From a virus: a stretch of DNA of 64,000 nucleotides. The stretch covers positions 1 through 64,000 of the IMG/VR virus record IMGVR_UViG_3300025704_001538; one strand, written 5' to 3'. The position numbers and the translations under genes are program-made. Of this stretch, positions 8,700-19,700 are shown one piece after another. The notes beneath the pieces were generated by a model that saw only the letters and a program-made list of their open reading frames with translations, made no database searches and was not told where the DNA came from. How positions within the stretch are numbered: position 1 is the stretch's first letter; every line of letters starts with the position of its first letter.

Positions 8700-11647
8700 G
8701 CTGTACAATTAATACTTATGTTGACACCCGCATTTATTTGTAAATTTTTATTAGTAAAATCATTATTACACCCAATATTTGATACTGTTATCGTACTACC
8801 GTTTATACTATAATCTAAACCGTCTTGAGATAAAGTACTTAGTGAGTTTTCGACCGCCGATAACCACTGTTGACTTGACGGATAATCACCACCACCATAT
8901 CCCGTATAAAAAAGGTCTTTTCTTAACAAAGTACCACTTAACCTAATATCGACATACCACATACTTGTTAACGTGTTTAGTGTACAATCACTAACATTAT
9001 AACCTTCACCCGCAACTGCGGTGTTAATGCTATTTATAAGTGTTGTTTGCGGGTTAGTTAATCCGATATCACAACTAAGTGTTTGGGTGACACAATCAGC
9101 ACCTAATAATTGACCGGTAAATGTACACGGTATACATGGAATTGGTACTAACTCACACCCTCTCTGTCTCCTCCATACTACTTTTTGTCTTTGTAAGACA
9201 TTATTTTCCATTTTTTGACCACCCATCCAAATGGTAGATGCGGGAATCATCTGTTCAATAAGTTTCATCCAGTAGTCACCAATACCATTTGTGAAATCAA
9301 TCATTTTTTGGTAAGTGTACTTATTTGACGGTATACCTACGTTTTCTTCCGACTGTATATATTTCCAATAAACCGATTGTAGGGTTGGGTATCCTCCTCC
9401 CTTACCGTCAGTTATTGTTTGTCTATTTCTAACGTTTATCATATTACGATAGAACGTCTGCGCAAATTCAAAGAAAGTTTTTTCTTTTGGTTTTGGATTG
9501 ATGACGGTCCAATCCGTACCTTCAGGATAGGGGTATGGTGAAGTTAAACCTGTCGATGGGAAAGGGTAATCATATTTTTTTGACATATCCCATATGTCAT
9601 ATATAATACCCTGACCCATATTTAATCCTAAGTCAATATTTTTTCTATTTAAAACCAATCTTTCATCATCGACAATGTAGTAAGCGTTATAACCCGCTTG
9701 GGTATTTCTTCTTAATCCTGTTTCGTCATCTGTCCAAGATTTGTTATTATCCTTTATAGTAGTAATACCAAAACCCAAATCCATATATGGGAAATGTCTA
9801 AACCTGTTAAAGTATTTTTCACCATATGTGAAGGGCTCTAACTTAGTTTGTACATCAGGATTTTGCCCTGTAAAAACAGAATTATCGGTGTCTATTCTAA
9901 CAGGCGCTCTATGTTCGGGTGTTTGTTCATACCATCCCGAACCCTTTTCGAAGAATATATCCTCCGTAGGTGTCATGGATTTCGGATATCCATACTCGTC
10001 GACGGGATAATCACCCCTTGTACTATCTACAGAAGTTATCGATAATTCTGTGGTGAATCCCGTATACTGTACTCCTTCAAAACTAAAAGTGACGTTAGGA
10101 TTTAATACAGGAGTTTCAGTAGTTTTGGTACCACCTGTTATTGTTGCATATTCTTCGTTGAACCTATCTACATTAATTGGTCCGTCAGCCAAATATATGG
10201 TCTCATTGAACTCAATTAATGCCTCAGGAGCTCCTATCATTCTCATCAACGCCTCTATTGACCTTCTAGTTCCCTTAGATTTGAATAGATATGCGGAATT
10301 TAATATTAGATTCCTGTAGTATTGATAATCTAATTCAGTCGGCGTTTTATCTCTAGTTTGTCCAGGGTATATCGATTGGTTTTTAGTTCCGAATATACTT
10401 TGTAAGAAGTCATCATTAGTTATTAAAGATATGTTAGTGTCCCATCCTAATGTCTGTGCTAAGTTTTTTAAAAGTTGTGAGGGTATATCGTTTTTTACTG
10501 TGTAGTTAACCGAATTCATAAAAGCCAATGCGTCAATGAACTTTTTAGTTTCATCAAAACTTCTACCGTACAACTGCAATACCTTCTCTACTTTTTTACC
10601 CTGAGTATCAAAGTCTTTAAAAGCTCCCGTTGTTAAAAATCTTGAGATTAAGTTTGACCTAAACTCGTCAATATCATCTGCGATGATGTTTAACCTCTCC
10701 ATATATGATTCAAACTTCCCTGTTCGAATATCTAAATTCCAAAAACCATCTAATGGCCAAGTTACCTTTTGTCTAGTTTTATAGAAGTTACCATCTTCTC
10801 CCTCCCTCATGAACTCAAATTCCGCAGTATACTTAGGAGACACCAAACGATTCAATAAAAAGTCTTCAACTTCATCAAACGGGTCTTTAAATGCCTTTTC
10901 GGTTTCAAACTTATTTGGCTTTAATAGAATACTTTTTGTTGAATTTACTTCACCACTAAATGGGTTTCCTTCAACTACCACAGTTACGGTACCCGCCGAT
11001 AACCTCGGCGATGCATCAAAATCAACAAATTTATATTCAGTTTCTAAATCTTCAAGGAATAGGGCGTATTTTAAAAAATTTCTTGTTAAATTTCTTAATG
11101 GACTAACCTCTAAAGGACGAACAGAAATGTTACGGTCAGCATTTTCAGAATAATCAATATCAAAAGTATTCTTAAATGTAGTAACGTCTAATTCAAAAGT
11201 TGTAAGACCTTCAACATTATCATAAGTTATGTTATACGCGGTATACCCTGTATTTAAACCGTAATAAATTTTGTCTATCTGAATTGCGGCAGGAAAATAA
11301 TTTATTACCTTAGTAATAGACGATGAAAATCTTTTCCTTATTGAACCATAAAGTGAAAAATTAGTTACTTTAGATAAATCAAAATTAGGGTATACCCTAA
11401 AATTTTTGGCCATAATAATTTTAGACTCTTCTAAACTATTAAAATCTAAGTCGTTGAGGGATATCGGAGCGGAAAACACTCCCGTGTCAAAAGTTCTGTT
11501 AACCTTTTCAACAACGTTAGTGGTAAACTCAAAATTTCCTTGCGTAAGACCTCCACCATCAATCAGTTGAAAACCTACGAGTTCATCTGAAAAAGTCCCC
11601 CTAGCGTTAGGGGGAGCAGGTGGGTATCTATATTTATTGTCGGCCAT
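8696..11647 (-). CDS. Baseplate wedge protein, gpI/gp7-like, with an adhesin-related C-terminal domain
   Basis: 983 aa. The middle of the protein (about residues 340-480) carries features of the P2 gpI / T4 gp7 type of wedge protein: a helical stretch around LLKNLAQTLGW, then a YLFKSKGTRRSIEALMRMIG motif, the usual 'KGT' signature of that family. It lies in the same operon as a gp6/J-like wedge gene, as expected for I and J partners. The last ~85 residues (FYTGY, then PSSQQWLSAVENSLSTL) resemble the end of the visible giant protein encoded next door. It overlaps the previous gene by one base (TAATG) and the next by four (ATGA). Assignment to gpI/gp7 is from motif and context only. Confidence 0.5.
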   Translation of the reverse strand: MADNKYRYPPAPPNARGTFSDELVGFQLIDGGGLTQGNFEFTTNVVEKVNRTFDTGVFSAPISLNDLDFNSLEESKIIMAKNFRVYPNFDLSKVTNFSLYGSIRKRFSSSITKVINYFPAAIQIDKIYYGLNTGYTAYNITYDNVEGLTTFELDVTTFKNTFDIDYSENADRNISVRPLEVSPLRNLTRNFLKYALFLEDLETEYKFVDFDASPRLSAGTVTVVVEGNPFSGEVNSTKSILLKPNKFETEKAFKDPFDEVEDFLLNRLVSPKYTAEFEFMREGEDGNFYKTRQKVTWPLDGFWNLDIRTGKFESYMERLNIIADDIDEFRSNLISRFLTTGAFKDFDTQGKKVEKVLQLYGRSFDETKKFIDALAFMNSVNYTVKNDIPSQLLKNLAQTLGWDTNISLITNDDFLQSIFGTKNQSIYPGQTRDKTPTELDYQYYRNLILNSAYLFKSKGTRRSIEALMRMIGAPEALIEFNETIYLADGPINVDRFNEEYATITGGTKTTETPVLNPNVTFSFEGVQYTGFTTELSITSVDSTRGDYPVDEYGYPKSMTPTEDIFFEKGSGWYEQTPEHRAPVRIDTDNSVFTGQNPDVQTKLEPFTYGEKYFNRFRHFPYMDLGFGITTIKDNNKSWTDDETGLRRNTQAGYNAYYIVDDERLVLNRKNIDLGLNMGQGIIYDIWDMSKKYDYPFPSTGLTSPYPYPEGTDWTVINPKPKEKTFFEFAQTFYRNMINVRNRQTITDGKGGGYPTLQSVYWKYIQSEENVGIPSNKYTYQKMIDFTNGIGDYWMKLIEQMIPASTIWMGGQKMENNVLQRQKVVWRRQRGCELVPIPCIPCTFTGQLLGADCVTQTLSCDIGLTNPQTTLINSINTAVAGEGYNVSDCTLNTLTSMWYVDIRLSGTLLRKDLFYTGYGGGDYPSSQQWLSAVENSLSTLSQDGLDYSINGSTITVSNIGCNNDFTNKNLQINAGVNISINCTA

Positions 11648-12555
11648 TATCCTGTGATGTTTGTAAAGTTTTTACTAAAGTCTATATTACCACCTCGGTC
11701 TTGACGTACCTCGTATAATAGATTATTAAACTCATCACGAATTTCATATAAGTTGTATTGTTTGTAAATGTTAAGGTCACTATCGTATAACGTGTATACA
11801 CCGTCCTCAATAGATTTAGTCTGATTACCGTAAAGAGCAATCGCCAACGTATCGATATCATGTTCCGCCATTTCTATCTCAACACTAATCGGATTAAAAA
11901 ACGTATTCGTAATTATAATGTTTTGATTTGGTTGTCCGATAAATGGAGTGGCACTAGGTTTGTTGGAAGGCGCACTCGCGGGTGATACTGTACAAAATAG
12001 TAAGTCACTACCACTTTCTACGTATCTATATCTTATAGATTTTTGTGAAGAGTTTGTTAGGTTAGTAACTACGGGTTCACAATAGAAGGAAGATGTAATT
12101 ATTCTATAAAAATTAGTTATTTTACTACCATCATCATTTAGGTATTCTACTCTGTGACCAACTAATCCCTGATTAATAAATCTATTTCTATATTGCGAAG
12201 GAACCTGATTTAAATCAACGATAATACCCTTAACATTAGGTAATGAAGATAGAACTCCACAATCTGTTATCGTTGTTCTTATCTCTACAGGTCTAATATA
12301 AAGTGTATAAATACCTATTTCGTTAAACTCGTCGGCTGGTAATTTTAAATTATACATACCTCCTAATATCTCCACATTAGCATTACCACCAGTACTGTCG
12401 TTATGAAAATAAGGCGTTAAAATTTCACTCGCGTTTAGTTTTTTTAACTCAAAATCGTTAGTAACGTCTCTTGAGGGGGTGTAGTTCAGTATTATCTCCA
12501 CATCTTCGGGAGACATATCTGATGGTCTTGTTGTTCCGTATGTTCCTAACGCCAT
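11647..12555 (-). CDS. Baseplate-operon structural protein, function unknown
   Basis: 302 aa, mostly predicted beta structure, no signal peptide or membrane segment. I do not recognise a family. The N-terminus (RPSDMSPEDVEIILNY) looks like a short helical anchor before beta domains. It sits between a PKD-containing gene (one base gap) and the gpI-like gene (TAATG overlap), inside a run of translationally coupled baseplate genes, so a structural role in the wedge or fibre attachment is the simplest reading. Confidence 0.55.
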   Translation of the reverse strand: MALGTYGTTRPSDMSPEDVEIILNYTPSRDVTNDFELKKLNASEILTPYFHNDSTGGNANVEILGGMYNLKLPADEFNEIGIYTLYIRPVEIRTTITDCGVLSSLPNVKGIIVDLNQVPSQYRNRFINQGLVGHRVEYLNDDGSKITNFYRIITSSFYCEPVVTNLTNSSQKSIRYRYVESGSDLLFCTVSPASAPSNKPSATPFIGQPNQNIIITNTFFNPISVEIEMAEHDIDTLAIALYGNQTKSIEDGVYTLYDSDLNIYKQYNLYEIRDEFNNLLYEVRQDRGGNIDFSKNFTNITG

Positions 12556-12556
12556 T

Positions 12557-13630
12557 TTACTCTTGTTCTTTTATTTTAAAGAAACCGTACCCATAAGATA
12601 CTAAGTCTCCCATATTATCGACTTCTCCGAGTCTCTGTATTCCTTCGAAAGCAGAAATTTTACCTCTATCAATAAATATTTGGGATTGTATTTCTGGCGA
12701 CGATACTACTCCAAATAATACTTCTTCTTTCGTAATTGGTTCTGCAGTAATCATATCCTCAGTTAATCCACTAGATTCCATGACAAAAACGGTCTTTTTG
12801 TTAGGATAATCAAAATAATTTACGTCTTGTATTGTATATGCAGTATATGATTCCGTAATCTCGGTGACTCTACCGTAGTTTTCATTTTTTCTTTTTACGA
12901 CAACAGATGTGTCATATTTTGTTGGTCCGTATAGTTTTAGTTCAGTTAACTTGGAAGATGTGTAACCTGATATATTAAATGTCTCATTACTAGTCTGACC
13001 TGAAATAGTATTATTAGAATCGCCTGTAAAAATATAATTAGCATTAAATGAAACATTTGCCCAATTTCCTGACTGTGGTGTAAAAGTGACCTCATTAGGT
13101 TCATTATTAATTTCAACAGGAACATTAGGTAGTGTTACTTTTTTACTTATATTTGTAACCCCCCATGGATTTTTTTGTGTTAATTTTATTAGGTAAGTGT
13201 CATCAACGGATGGATAGGTATGTTCCATATAATCAGGAAAAACCGCGGTAAATGGTTCAATTGTTCCATCTCCCCAATTAATTTCATAAGTAGATAATTT
13301 TAAAAACTTTTTAAACTCATCTGAGGTGTTATATACTTTAATGTTATATTGGTTGGTGGTATCCCCGCTAACTGAAAAATTACTTACCACGTCTTTTTGT
13401 AATATAAAACCGTCAAATCCACTATAAAAACCCATATCATCAAAGGTTTGCTTAAAAACTATGGGTATGGTAAGTCCTGTCAATAAACTACTTCCACCTG
13501 TACCACCACTTAAAACTGCAGTCATCGCAGAATATACACCAAAAGTATTTCCACTATAGGTTTTTTGGAAAACATCACTTTTAAGTGATTCTGGAGATAT
13601 TTTTATAAAATATTTTTCTTCATTCATCAC
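12557..13630 (-). CDS. PKD-domain baseplate protein
   Basis: 357 aa. A PKD (polycystic kidney disease) fold is visible at about residues 100-175: YEINWGDGT, then MEHTYPSVDDTYLIKLTQ, then VTLPNVPVEI. That is the family's WGDGT...HTY...Y-x-I/V-x-L pattern. PKD domains are beta-sandwich modules usually found in surface adhesins and glycan-active proteins, and serve as spacers or binding domains. The rest is beta-rich and unassigned. It begins MMNEEK; the ATG at 13630 overlaps the previous stop by four bases (ATGA). Probably part of the baseplate periphery or a fibre connector. Confidence 0.6.
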   Translation of the reverse strand: MMNEEKYFIKISPESLKSDVFQKTYSGNTFGVYSAMTAVLSGGTGGSSLLTGLTIPIVFKQTFDDMGFYSGFDGFILQKDVVSNFSVSGDTTNQYNIKVYNTSDEFKKFLKLSTYEINWGDGTIEPFTAVFPDYMEHTYPSVDDTYLIKLTQKNPWGVTNISKKVTLPNVPVEINNEPNEVTFTPQSGNWANVSFNANYIFTGDSNNTISGQTSNETFNISGYTSSKLTELKLYGPTKYDTSVVVKRKNENYGRVTEITESYTAYTIQDVNYFDYPNKKTVFVMESSGLTEDMITAEPITKEEVLFGVVSSPEIQSQIFIDRGKISAFEGIQRLGEVDNMGDLVSYGYGFFKIKEQE

Positions 13631-15012
13631 GGATTCATATATTCAAACCATTTTATTTCTGAGTTAGTTCCTACTCTTTGATTTGTTTCAACATCAAACA
13701 CTTCATAAATGTATTTTTCTGTGTCTAACTGAACTTTATAATAAAAAGACTTACTTTTATCGAAGTTGAACCTCTCAGATATTGAAGTTTGTCTTTTATT
13801 TAAAAATCTACTGAATTGACCTGTTTTCGCATTAAAAAACTTTGCTCCCATATAAAACGTATCGATATTTATGTAGTTTGGGTCCTTTAACCAATAAATG
13901 AAGTAACCCTCTTTATCCCCAATAAAGTCTAAAACGAAATTTGGTTTTTTTATCTCTACATTCGGTGGAGCTAATAATGGTGATGACGGACCCGAATTAC
14001 CAATACCCTGTGGGTCGTTGTTAATATCACCTCCAGACCCCTGACTTTGCGTAGATATACTCGGTGTCGGTGTTATAGAAGGTGATGGACCGGGGGGCCA
14101 TGGTGGGTAAGCGGGTGGTAAACCTGATGGAGTAATACTTGGTGTCGGTGTTGGTTCTACGCAACCACACCCAGAGGTACCCATTTGATTAAGGTCACTT
14201 ATGTAAATAGATAATTCAGGGTCAGGTATTATTGTTTCGGTATCTACATTTATAAGTTCATAACAAATACCCGCAGAAGTTACAGTGTAATTAGTATTTG
14301 GATAATCCATTGAGTTAAACAAGTTAATATCTAAATCTCTATATAATATTTGTGAGTTACAACTACTAAAAGTCGCTTTATATGAAGGACCAAACGTAGT
14401 ATTTGAATCTGTTTCTATTTTTGTATCATCTTCAACGATAATTCTTAAACCTGAATCACCTCCGCCAGGTGCAATAGAGGGCTGTGTTGGTCCGTTAACA
14501 AATGGGTTTGATATTATCGGGTCTGTATCCGAATTTCTAGTTTCTCCTTGTTGTGTGGGTATTATTATCGTTAAATATAGTTTTTGAGTCTCACTATCTG
14601 ATGTATCATAAAGGTCCAATTTAAAGAAACTTCTTTTAAAAGAATTTGCGTTGTAGTAAATTTCGGCCTCTGTAAAACATTCTCCACTAAAATTAGGATT
14701 TTCAGTAAAAACATAGTCATTCACATATATTGAAGTAGAGACAGAGGTCTCATTAGCTATGTCAGTATTTCTATTGTAAAATGAGAATTGATATTCAATC
14801 GATGACTTTATTTCGTTATTTTTAATCCAGTCTTTATGTGAGTATCTAGTCACCTCAAAATCCTCAATAGGGTTTATCACTTCTTGTAATACCTCATCCT
14901 CATACTTATCTACCAAGTCATCTCTACCAAGCATGTCGTTTTTTATCTCAATAGGAATATTGAGGTATCTGTCTCCTGGTTGTATGTTGAATCTGTACTT
15001 ATTCACAGTCAT
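13627..15012 (-). CDS. Baseplate protein with Pro/Thr-rich linker, function unknown
   Basis: 461 aa. Two beta-rich halves are joined by a low-complexity hinge at about residues 285-345 (EPTPTPSITPSGLPPAYPPW, then PSPSITPTPSIST), preceded by a GCGC cysteine cluster. The same TPTPS type of linker occurs four times in the giant adhesin and once in the tape measure protein, so it is a genome-wide building block. No catalytic motif is visible. It overlaps the previous gene by 14 bases and the next by four. A structural role in the baseplate is inferred from the operon. Confidence 0.5.
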   Translation of the reverse strand: MTVNKYRFNIQPGDRYLNIPIEIKNDMLGRDDLVDKYEDEVLQEVINPIEDFEVTRYSHKDWIKNNEIKSSIEYQFSFYNRNTDIANETSVSTSIYVNDYVFTENPNFSGECFTEAEIYYNANSFKRSFFKLDLYDTSDSETQKLYLTIIIPTQQGETRNSDTDPIISNPFVNGPTQPSIAPGGGDSGLRIIVEDDTKIETDSNTTFGPSYKATFSSCNSQILYRDLDINLFNSMDYPNTNYTVTSAGICYELINVDTETIIPDPELSIYISDLNQMGTSGCGCVEPTPTPSITPSGLPPAYPPWPPGPSPSITPTPSISTQSQGSGGDINNDPQGIGNSGPSSPLLAPPNVEIKKPNFVLDFIGDKEGYFIYWLKDPNYINIDTFYMGAKFFNAKTGQFSRFLNKRQTSISERFNFDKSKSFYYKVQLDTEKYIYEVFDVETNQRVGTNSEIKWFEYMNP

Positions 15013-16723
15013 CTATTAATGGTGAGTAAATCACGTTATTATAATTATTTAAATCTTTCGCCATCGGAGATAATAAGAATAAAATATTAGTGTATGGATA
15101 ATGACATCCGTTTAAAAATGGGTGATTGTATCCGTTACCATCCGTATCTATAAAGCCGTATGGATATATATCTCTCCATCTCCACTGATTATCGTTTTTT
15201 GATAAAAATGAGTAATCAGGTATTAAATCTACTTTATCCACGTCTCCTGTTTCTACATAGTCAGAATACGCAGCAATAGGAATTTTATAATGTGGTTTGT
15301 ATGCATAACCACTCGGTAAAGTATTAATACTATTATTATCAAATATCTGCGGGTTATATGATATCTTATGGTTAATCTCACTTAATTCAGTCTCGGCACC
15401 TTCGTAGTTATTATATTCACAAACCCCACCCATAATTTCATCACCTTTACTTAAATTTTCGTTATAGTAAAAAGTGGTGTCATTAATAGTATATTCACCA
15501 AAGGGTATATTGTCTCGATTACTGTAGTTGTCTACATCCCACCAACTATCAATATCATTTTTTAAGAAGTTCATATCCCACCCAACTTGTAATCCTGTAT
15601 TACTTGGGTTATTACCCAAATATGGATTATTGAACCATCCCATATATCCTTTATTAATTATCGTAACAAACAACTCCGTTATTGGTCTATCTAAATTATC
15701 TTTTAAACCACTTAAATCAATATCTTCATCAAAAGAAAACCCCACGGTTAATGACCCATCCTTAATTGATGTCCGTTGTATATTATTTGGTGTCAGTCCT
15801 GAATATTCTAACTTCTTTTTGATTGGGAATGGGTTGTTTTCAAAGCCCATCTTGGTTACGTCAGCATTGGTGGTGTCTGTCAAAATTTTATGAACTTTAA
15901 CGTAGTAATTAGATGTAGTCTCTTCTTTATTATTAATGTCGCCAACCCTTCTAAAATTTCCAGTGGAGTAGTTACCAAAAAGAACACTTTCAAAACCATA
16001 ATTAAAGATAGAAAACACTTTATCTTCATTACCGTATGAGTTATCACCTAAAGTATAAACCTCAAAATATCTCTTACCATCTATTTCATCCTTTGTATAA
16101 ATCCAATCACCAATAGATAGATTATGTTTAATACCACAATAAAAAGTTATTAGATTTTTACCTGAATTTTGTCTATTAAGTATGTAGTACGGTACCCCAT
16201 CGGTAACTACAAAATTATTAATGGACGTACCACTACTAAAGATAACCTTATGTTTCATAAGTTGGTCCTCTTTATTCTTATAACCGTAAGAAACATAACT
16301 AGTCCAATTATATGTTGTCGCACTTTTATTAATAAACGGGACATGACCTTCAATTCCCCTTGTTCTGTAAAAAGTAAATTCATCATATTGTGGATAACCT
16401 TCCCATATAATAGAACCATTTTCTAAATTATTTAATTCGTTTGTGTAGTATAAATTATTCTTAAATGGGGTGTACTGAGTCCCTCCCGATATTACATTAT
16501 CAAATATATTTGTAATTTTACCCACTATTCTAAACTTACTAGACTTTTGTCTTTCATCGTCAAATTGTTGTTCTAAATTTAAAATTTTGGTTCTGTCTCC
16601 CTCAACTTTATTCCTTCTATTACTTTGTAAATCTACATCAATTCGCATATCGGAGTTTGAAGACCCAGCAAAACGGTCCTCACCCCTAACAATCCGAATT
16701 TCGTTAGATTTTTTATTACTCAT
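14999..16723 (-). CDS. Large baseplate-operon structural protein, function unknown
   Basis: 574 aa, rich in Asn, Tyr, Asp and Gly, as in many phage tail-fibre and wedge proteins. The N-terminal ~60 residues are charged (IRIVRGEDRF, then QSNRRNKVEGDRTKILNLEQ) and look like a helical docking segment. The remainder appears beta-rich, with aromatic clusters (DSWWDVDNYSN, NQWRWRDIYPYGF). No known domain is recognised. Its start overlaps the previous gene's stop by four bases. It is probably structural and may contact the 1,723-aa protein encoded immediately upstream. Confidence 0.5.
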   Translation of the reverse strand: MSNKKSNEIRIVRGEDRFAGSSNSDMRIDVDLQSNRRNKVEGDRTKILNLEQQFDDERQKSSKFRIVGKITNIFDNVISGGTQYTPFKNNLYYTNELNNLENGSIIWEGYPQYDEFTFYRTRGIEGHVPFINKSATTYNWTSYVSYGYKNKEDQLMKHKVIFSSGTSINNFVVTDGVPYYILNRQNSGKNLITFYCGIKHNLSIGDWIYTKDEIDGKRYFEVYTLGDNSYGNEDKVFSIFNYGFESVLFGNYSTGNFRRVGDINNKEETTSNYYVKVHKILTDTTNADVTKMGFENNPFPIKKKLEYSGLTPNNIQRTSIKDGSLTVGFSFDEDIDLSGLKDNLDRPITELFVTIINKGYMGWFNNPYLGNNPSNTGLQVGWDMNFLKNDIDSWWDVDNYSNRDNIPFGEYTINDTTFYYNENLSKGDEIMGGVCEYNNYEGAETELSEINHKISYNPQIFDNNSINTLPSGYAYKPHYKIPIAAYSDYVETGDVDKVDLIPDYSFLSKNDNQWRWRDIYPYGFIDTDGNGYNHPFLNGCHYPYTNILFLLSPMAKDLNNYNNVIYSPLIDDCE

Positions 16724-19700
16724 TCTAAGTTAAAAATATATTTCTTTATATACCTATTCATTGCGGTTTTACCTCTTCTTAAACCAAAGTAAAAATGAAA
16801 TGGATTACCCACTTTAAAGTTACCTTTAGCCAAATCGTCTGATAGTAAGTCAGAAATTACACCACCAGAAGAGTCTTCACAACTATTGGGACTATTCACT
16901 GGAAATTCGTCAAGTTCGGAATCACTACTACTTCTATTGTAAATATAACCAAGCCCATATCCTGAGTTAGGTTTCATATATTTTCCACTACCTTCAAAGA
17001 AGTCGTCCCCTTGATAAGTCGACGCATATATACATGACGTTTCCCATGTGTTTTGTTCAGTACCGAATAGTCCATTATCTTTTATCCTCCACATATAAAA
17101 AGGTATCACTTGAGAATTAGGGTAACCAAATGAATTAGTTGGTCCCTCAACTTCTGTACCGAATGTGGTAACTCCGTTTGTAATTAGTCTTCTATTCTGA
17201 GTATTAGAACTAAACCATATTCCAAACCTATCATCCTGTACGGTAATACTATCTTCATAGTTACCGTCAAGATAAGGTATAACCCCAAATTCACTGTTTA
17301 TACTTATCATTTGAGCAAAATCACCATCAACTCTTGAATCAAAAGGATTGGTTATAAAGTCGGCAAATGCAGTGCCGTCAGCTATTGTATCAAACTCTCT
17401 TGAGAATATCGCCCCCACACTAGCGTCCCCCGCTCCTAATAATGTCTCTAAGAAACCTGCATTTGCAAGTCTTGATACCGCAAATAAGTTTATAATCGTA
17501 CTTATATCCTTATATGATGATGACGTAACTAAATCAATAAAATAACCCTCAAACTCAGGTGAAAATGATATTTCTTTAGTAAACTCATCTCTTGGACCTA
17601 GCTCCATTATTGTAGTAGGACTCCATATATTTTTTTTGTTTTGCCCTGTGTAGTAATTTCTACCCGGTTCTTGTCCAACAAATTGATTACTCTCGTCATC
17701 ATATGGAGTACTTCTATAGAAGAATGAGTTGGTATCAGTATTAAAGTATAGTGGTCCCTGATTCTTTCTGTTATCCCAAAATTGTTGAGGGTCACCACAA
17801 TACCTATACCTTGTTGGTTCATTATCGCTATTAAATAATGTTTGTTTTTGTATTGCGGGCATATATAAGGTTCCATTTAACCAGTTATTTTGAAACATTT
17901 CTCCAATAATTCCTTGACATAGCGCATACATAAACCTTATCCTAACTCTCCATTCAAAGAACATAAGGATATCTCTTGGTATTGAGATAATAACCCTCTT
18001 AATAACAAACTGATAGCATCCGTTTACAACTCGTTCAGGACCCGTCCATACTTCATTTTCACTTAAATAACAAGGACTCGATATATCAAAATCTTCCCCA
18101 TCCCCTTCGTAACAACCTAAAGGAACCATCCCTCCACAACTAAATGAAGAAATGACGTTAGCTACGGTTGAGTTCGCGTCTTCTAAATCATCAGCAGAAT
18201 TACCACTACCATCCGCAGCTCCTATAACTTCACCTTCAGGTGTTGTAATAACACCATCATCACTTATGAAATACGTTTTTTGAATATTATTCATATGTAA
18301 TGTGTATCTTCTGAATTCTTTTGCGTCACTTTCAAAATTTTCAAAGAAGTCACTCGATGGTAATCTATCGGAACGGAATACAATTTTATTGGATTGTGAC
18401 ATCCATGTGTGTGGGACTCCATTAGGGTACGTACCGTCACCGTTTTGTTCGTAATTTTTGGGTAAGTACAATGGGGAGACGCTTGTAATTCTATGTGCTG
18501 AAGAACCTAATTCTCTACGTTTTTTATTATTGGAGGTTCCGACAAAATCAGCGTATTGGTATCCGCACCCTTCAATCCTTTTTTGCATCCAAGGGTTCAA
18601 CCCTGATTCAGGGAAGTTTTCATCGGGTAAGCTCACACCAAAATCACCCATGTAACCCGGCATGGCGTTACTTATTTGTCCATCAAGTGAACAATATTTA
18701 TTAAAACTGTATGTTTTAAATGGTTGCCAATTTGACGAGTTTGGTGTAAATGTGTATGAAGAGTGATATAGTTTGTTCGCGTCACTCCAGTTACCTGACC
18801 CTCCTCCGTTATTCGAAGAGTACCACTTTAAACTACCAGGACTGTCTATTTCATAGTGTGGTGTTGGAGATTCACTATTTGTCCACCATTCATCACCACT
18901 ACCTCCCCCGTTAGGTTGAATCGGTATATTCATATAATAATCACCTTCAACTACTCTAGCACCTACGTAATCGTTCTGACCGTTGATACCAAAACCGAAT
19001 AATTTAGATAAATCGTATCTCATTTTTTGTCTCGGAGTATATACATCAACACCCCTAACAAAAAAGGCGACAACAATATTTTCATAATCATCGTATGACT
19101 CAGTAACCTTTAAATTAGATATAAACCCTTCTTCTTCAGAAGCTTCTTGTTTACAATTAATCTTACTTCTATAGGTCCTTACGAATTTTTTCAATAGGGC
19201 ATCGTTTTCAAATTCCTTTAATTGCGTACTCATCTCATTCAATGTCATCGATGTGAGTACTTGGAAGTATTCAACCCCACTTTTAAACGTATAATAGGAT
19301 GTGGTACTTGTATTAATTAAATTCGCATACCCAACACCAGTCTGTCCATTGGCCTGAACATATGGGACTTCCACTTGAGTATATGTGTTTGGGTTACCAT
19401 TGGTACTTCCTGTAATAGACTCATTACCGAATTGGTTCCCGTTCTCATATGTGTTAACGTTGGGGTCGTTAATTTCATTTAAATCGTTAAAGGTCATTAG
19501 TGAACCTGTAGTTAGGTTGGTACCTGGGTCAAATAAGAATACGTTACACATATCTGTCCAAGGAGCGCCGTTTTGTGGTCCAAAGTCATCGTTAACACAA
19601 CTAACTTGTATTCTATTTGTGGTCTTTCGTGATGAATAATTAGACCCGCCTGGCATGTTATTAAATAAACCATTCATACCCGCGTCACCAAAATACATAC

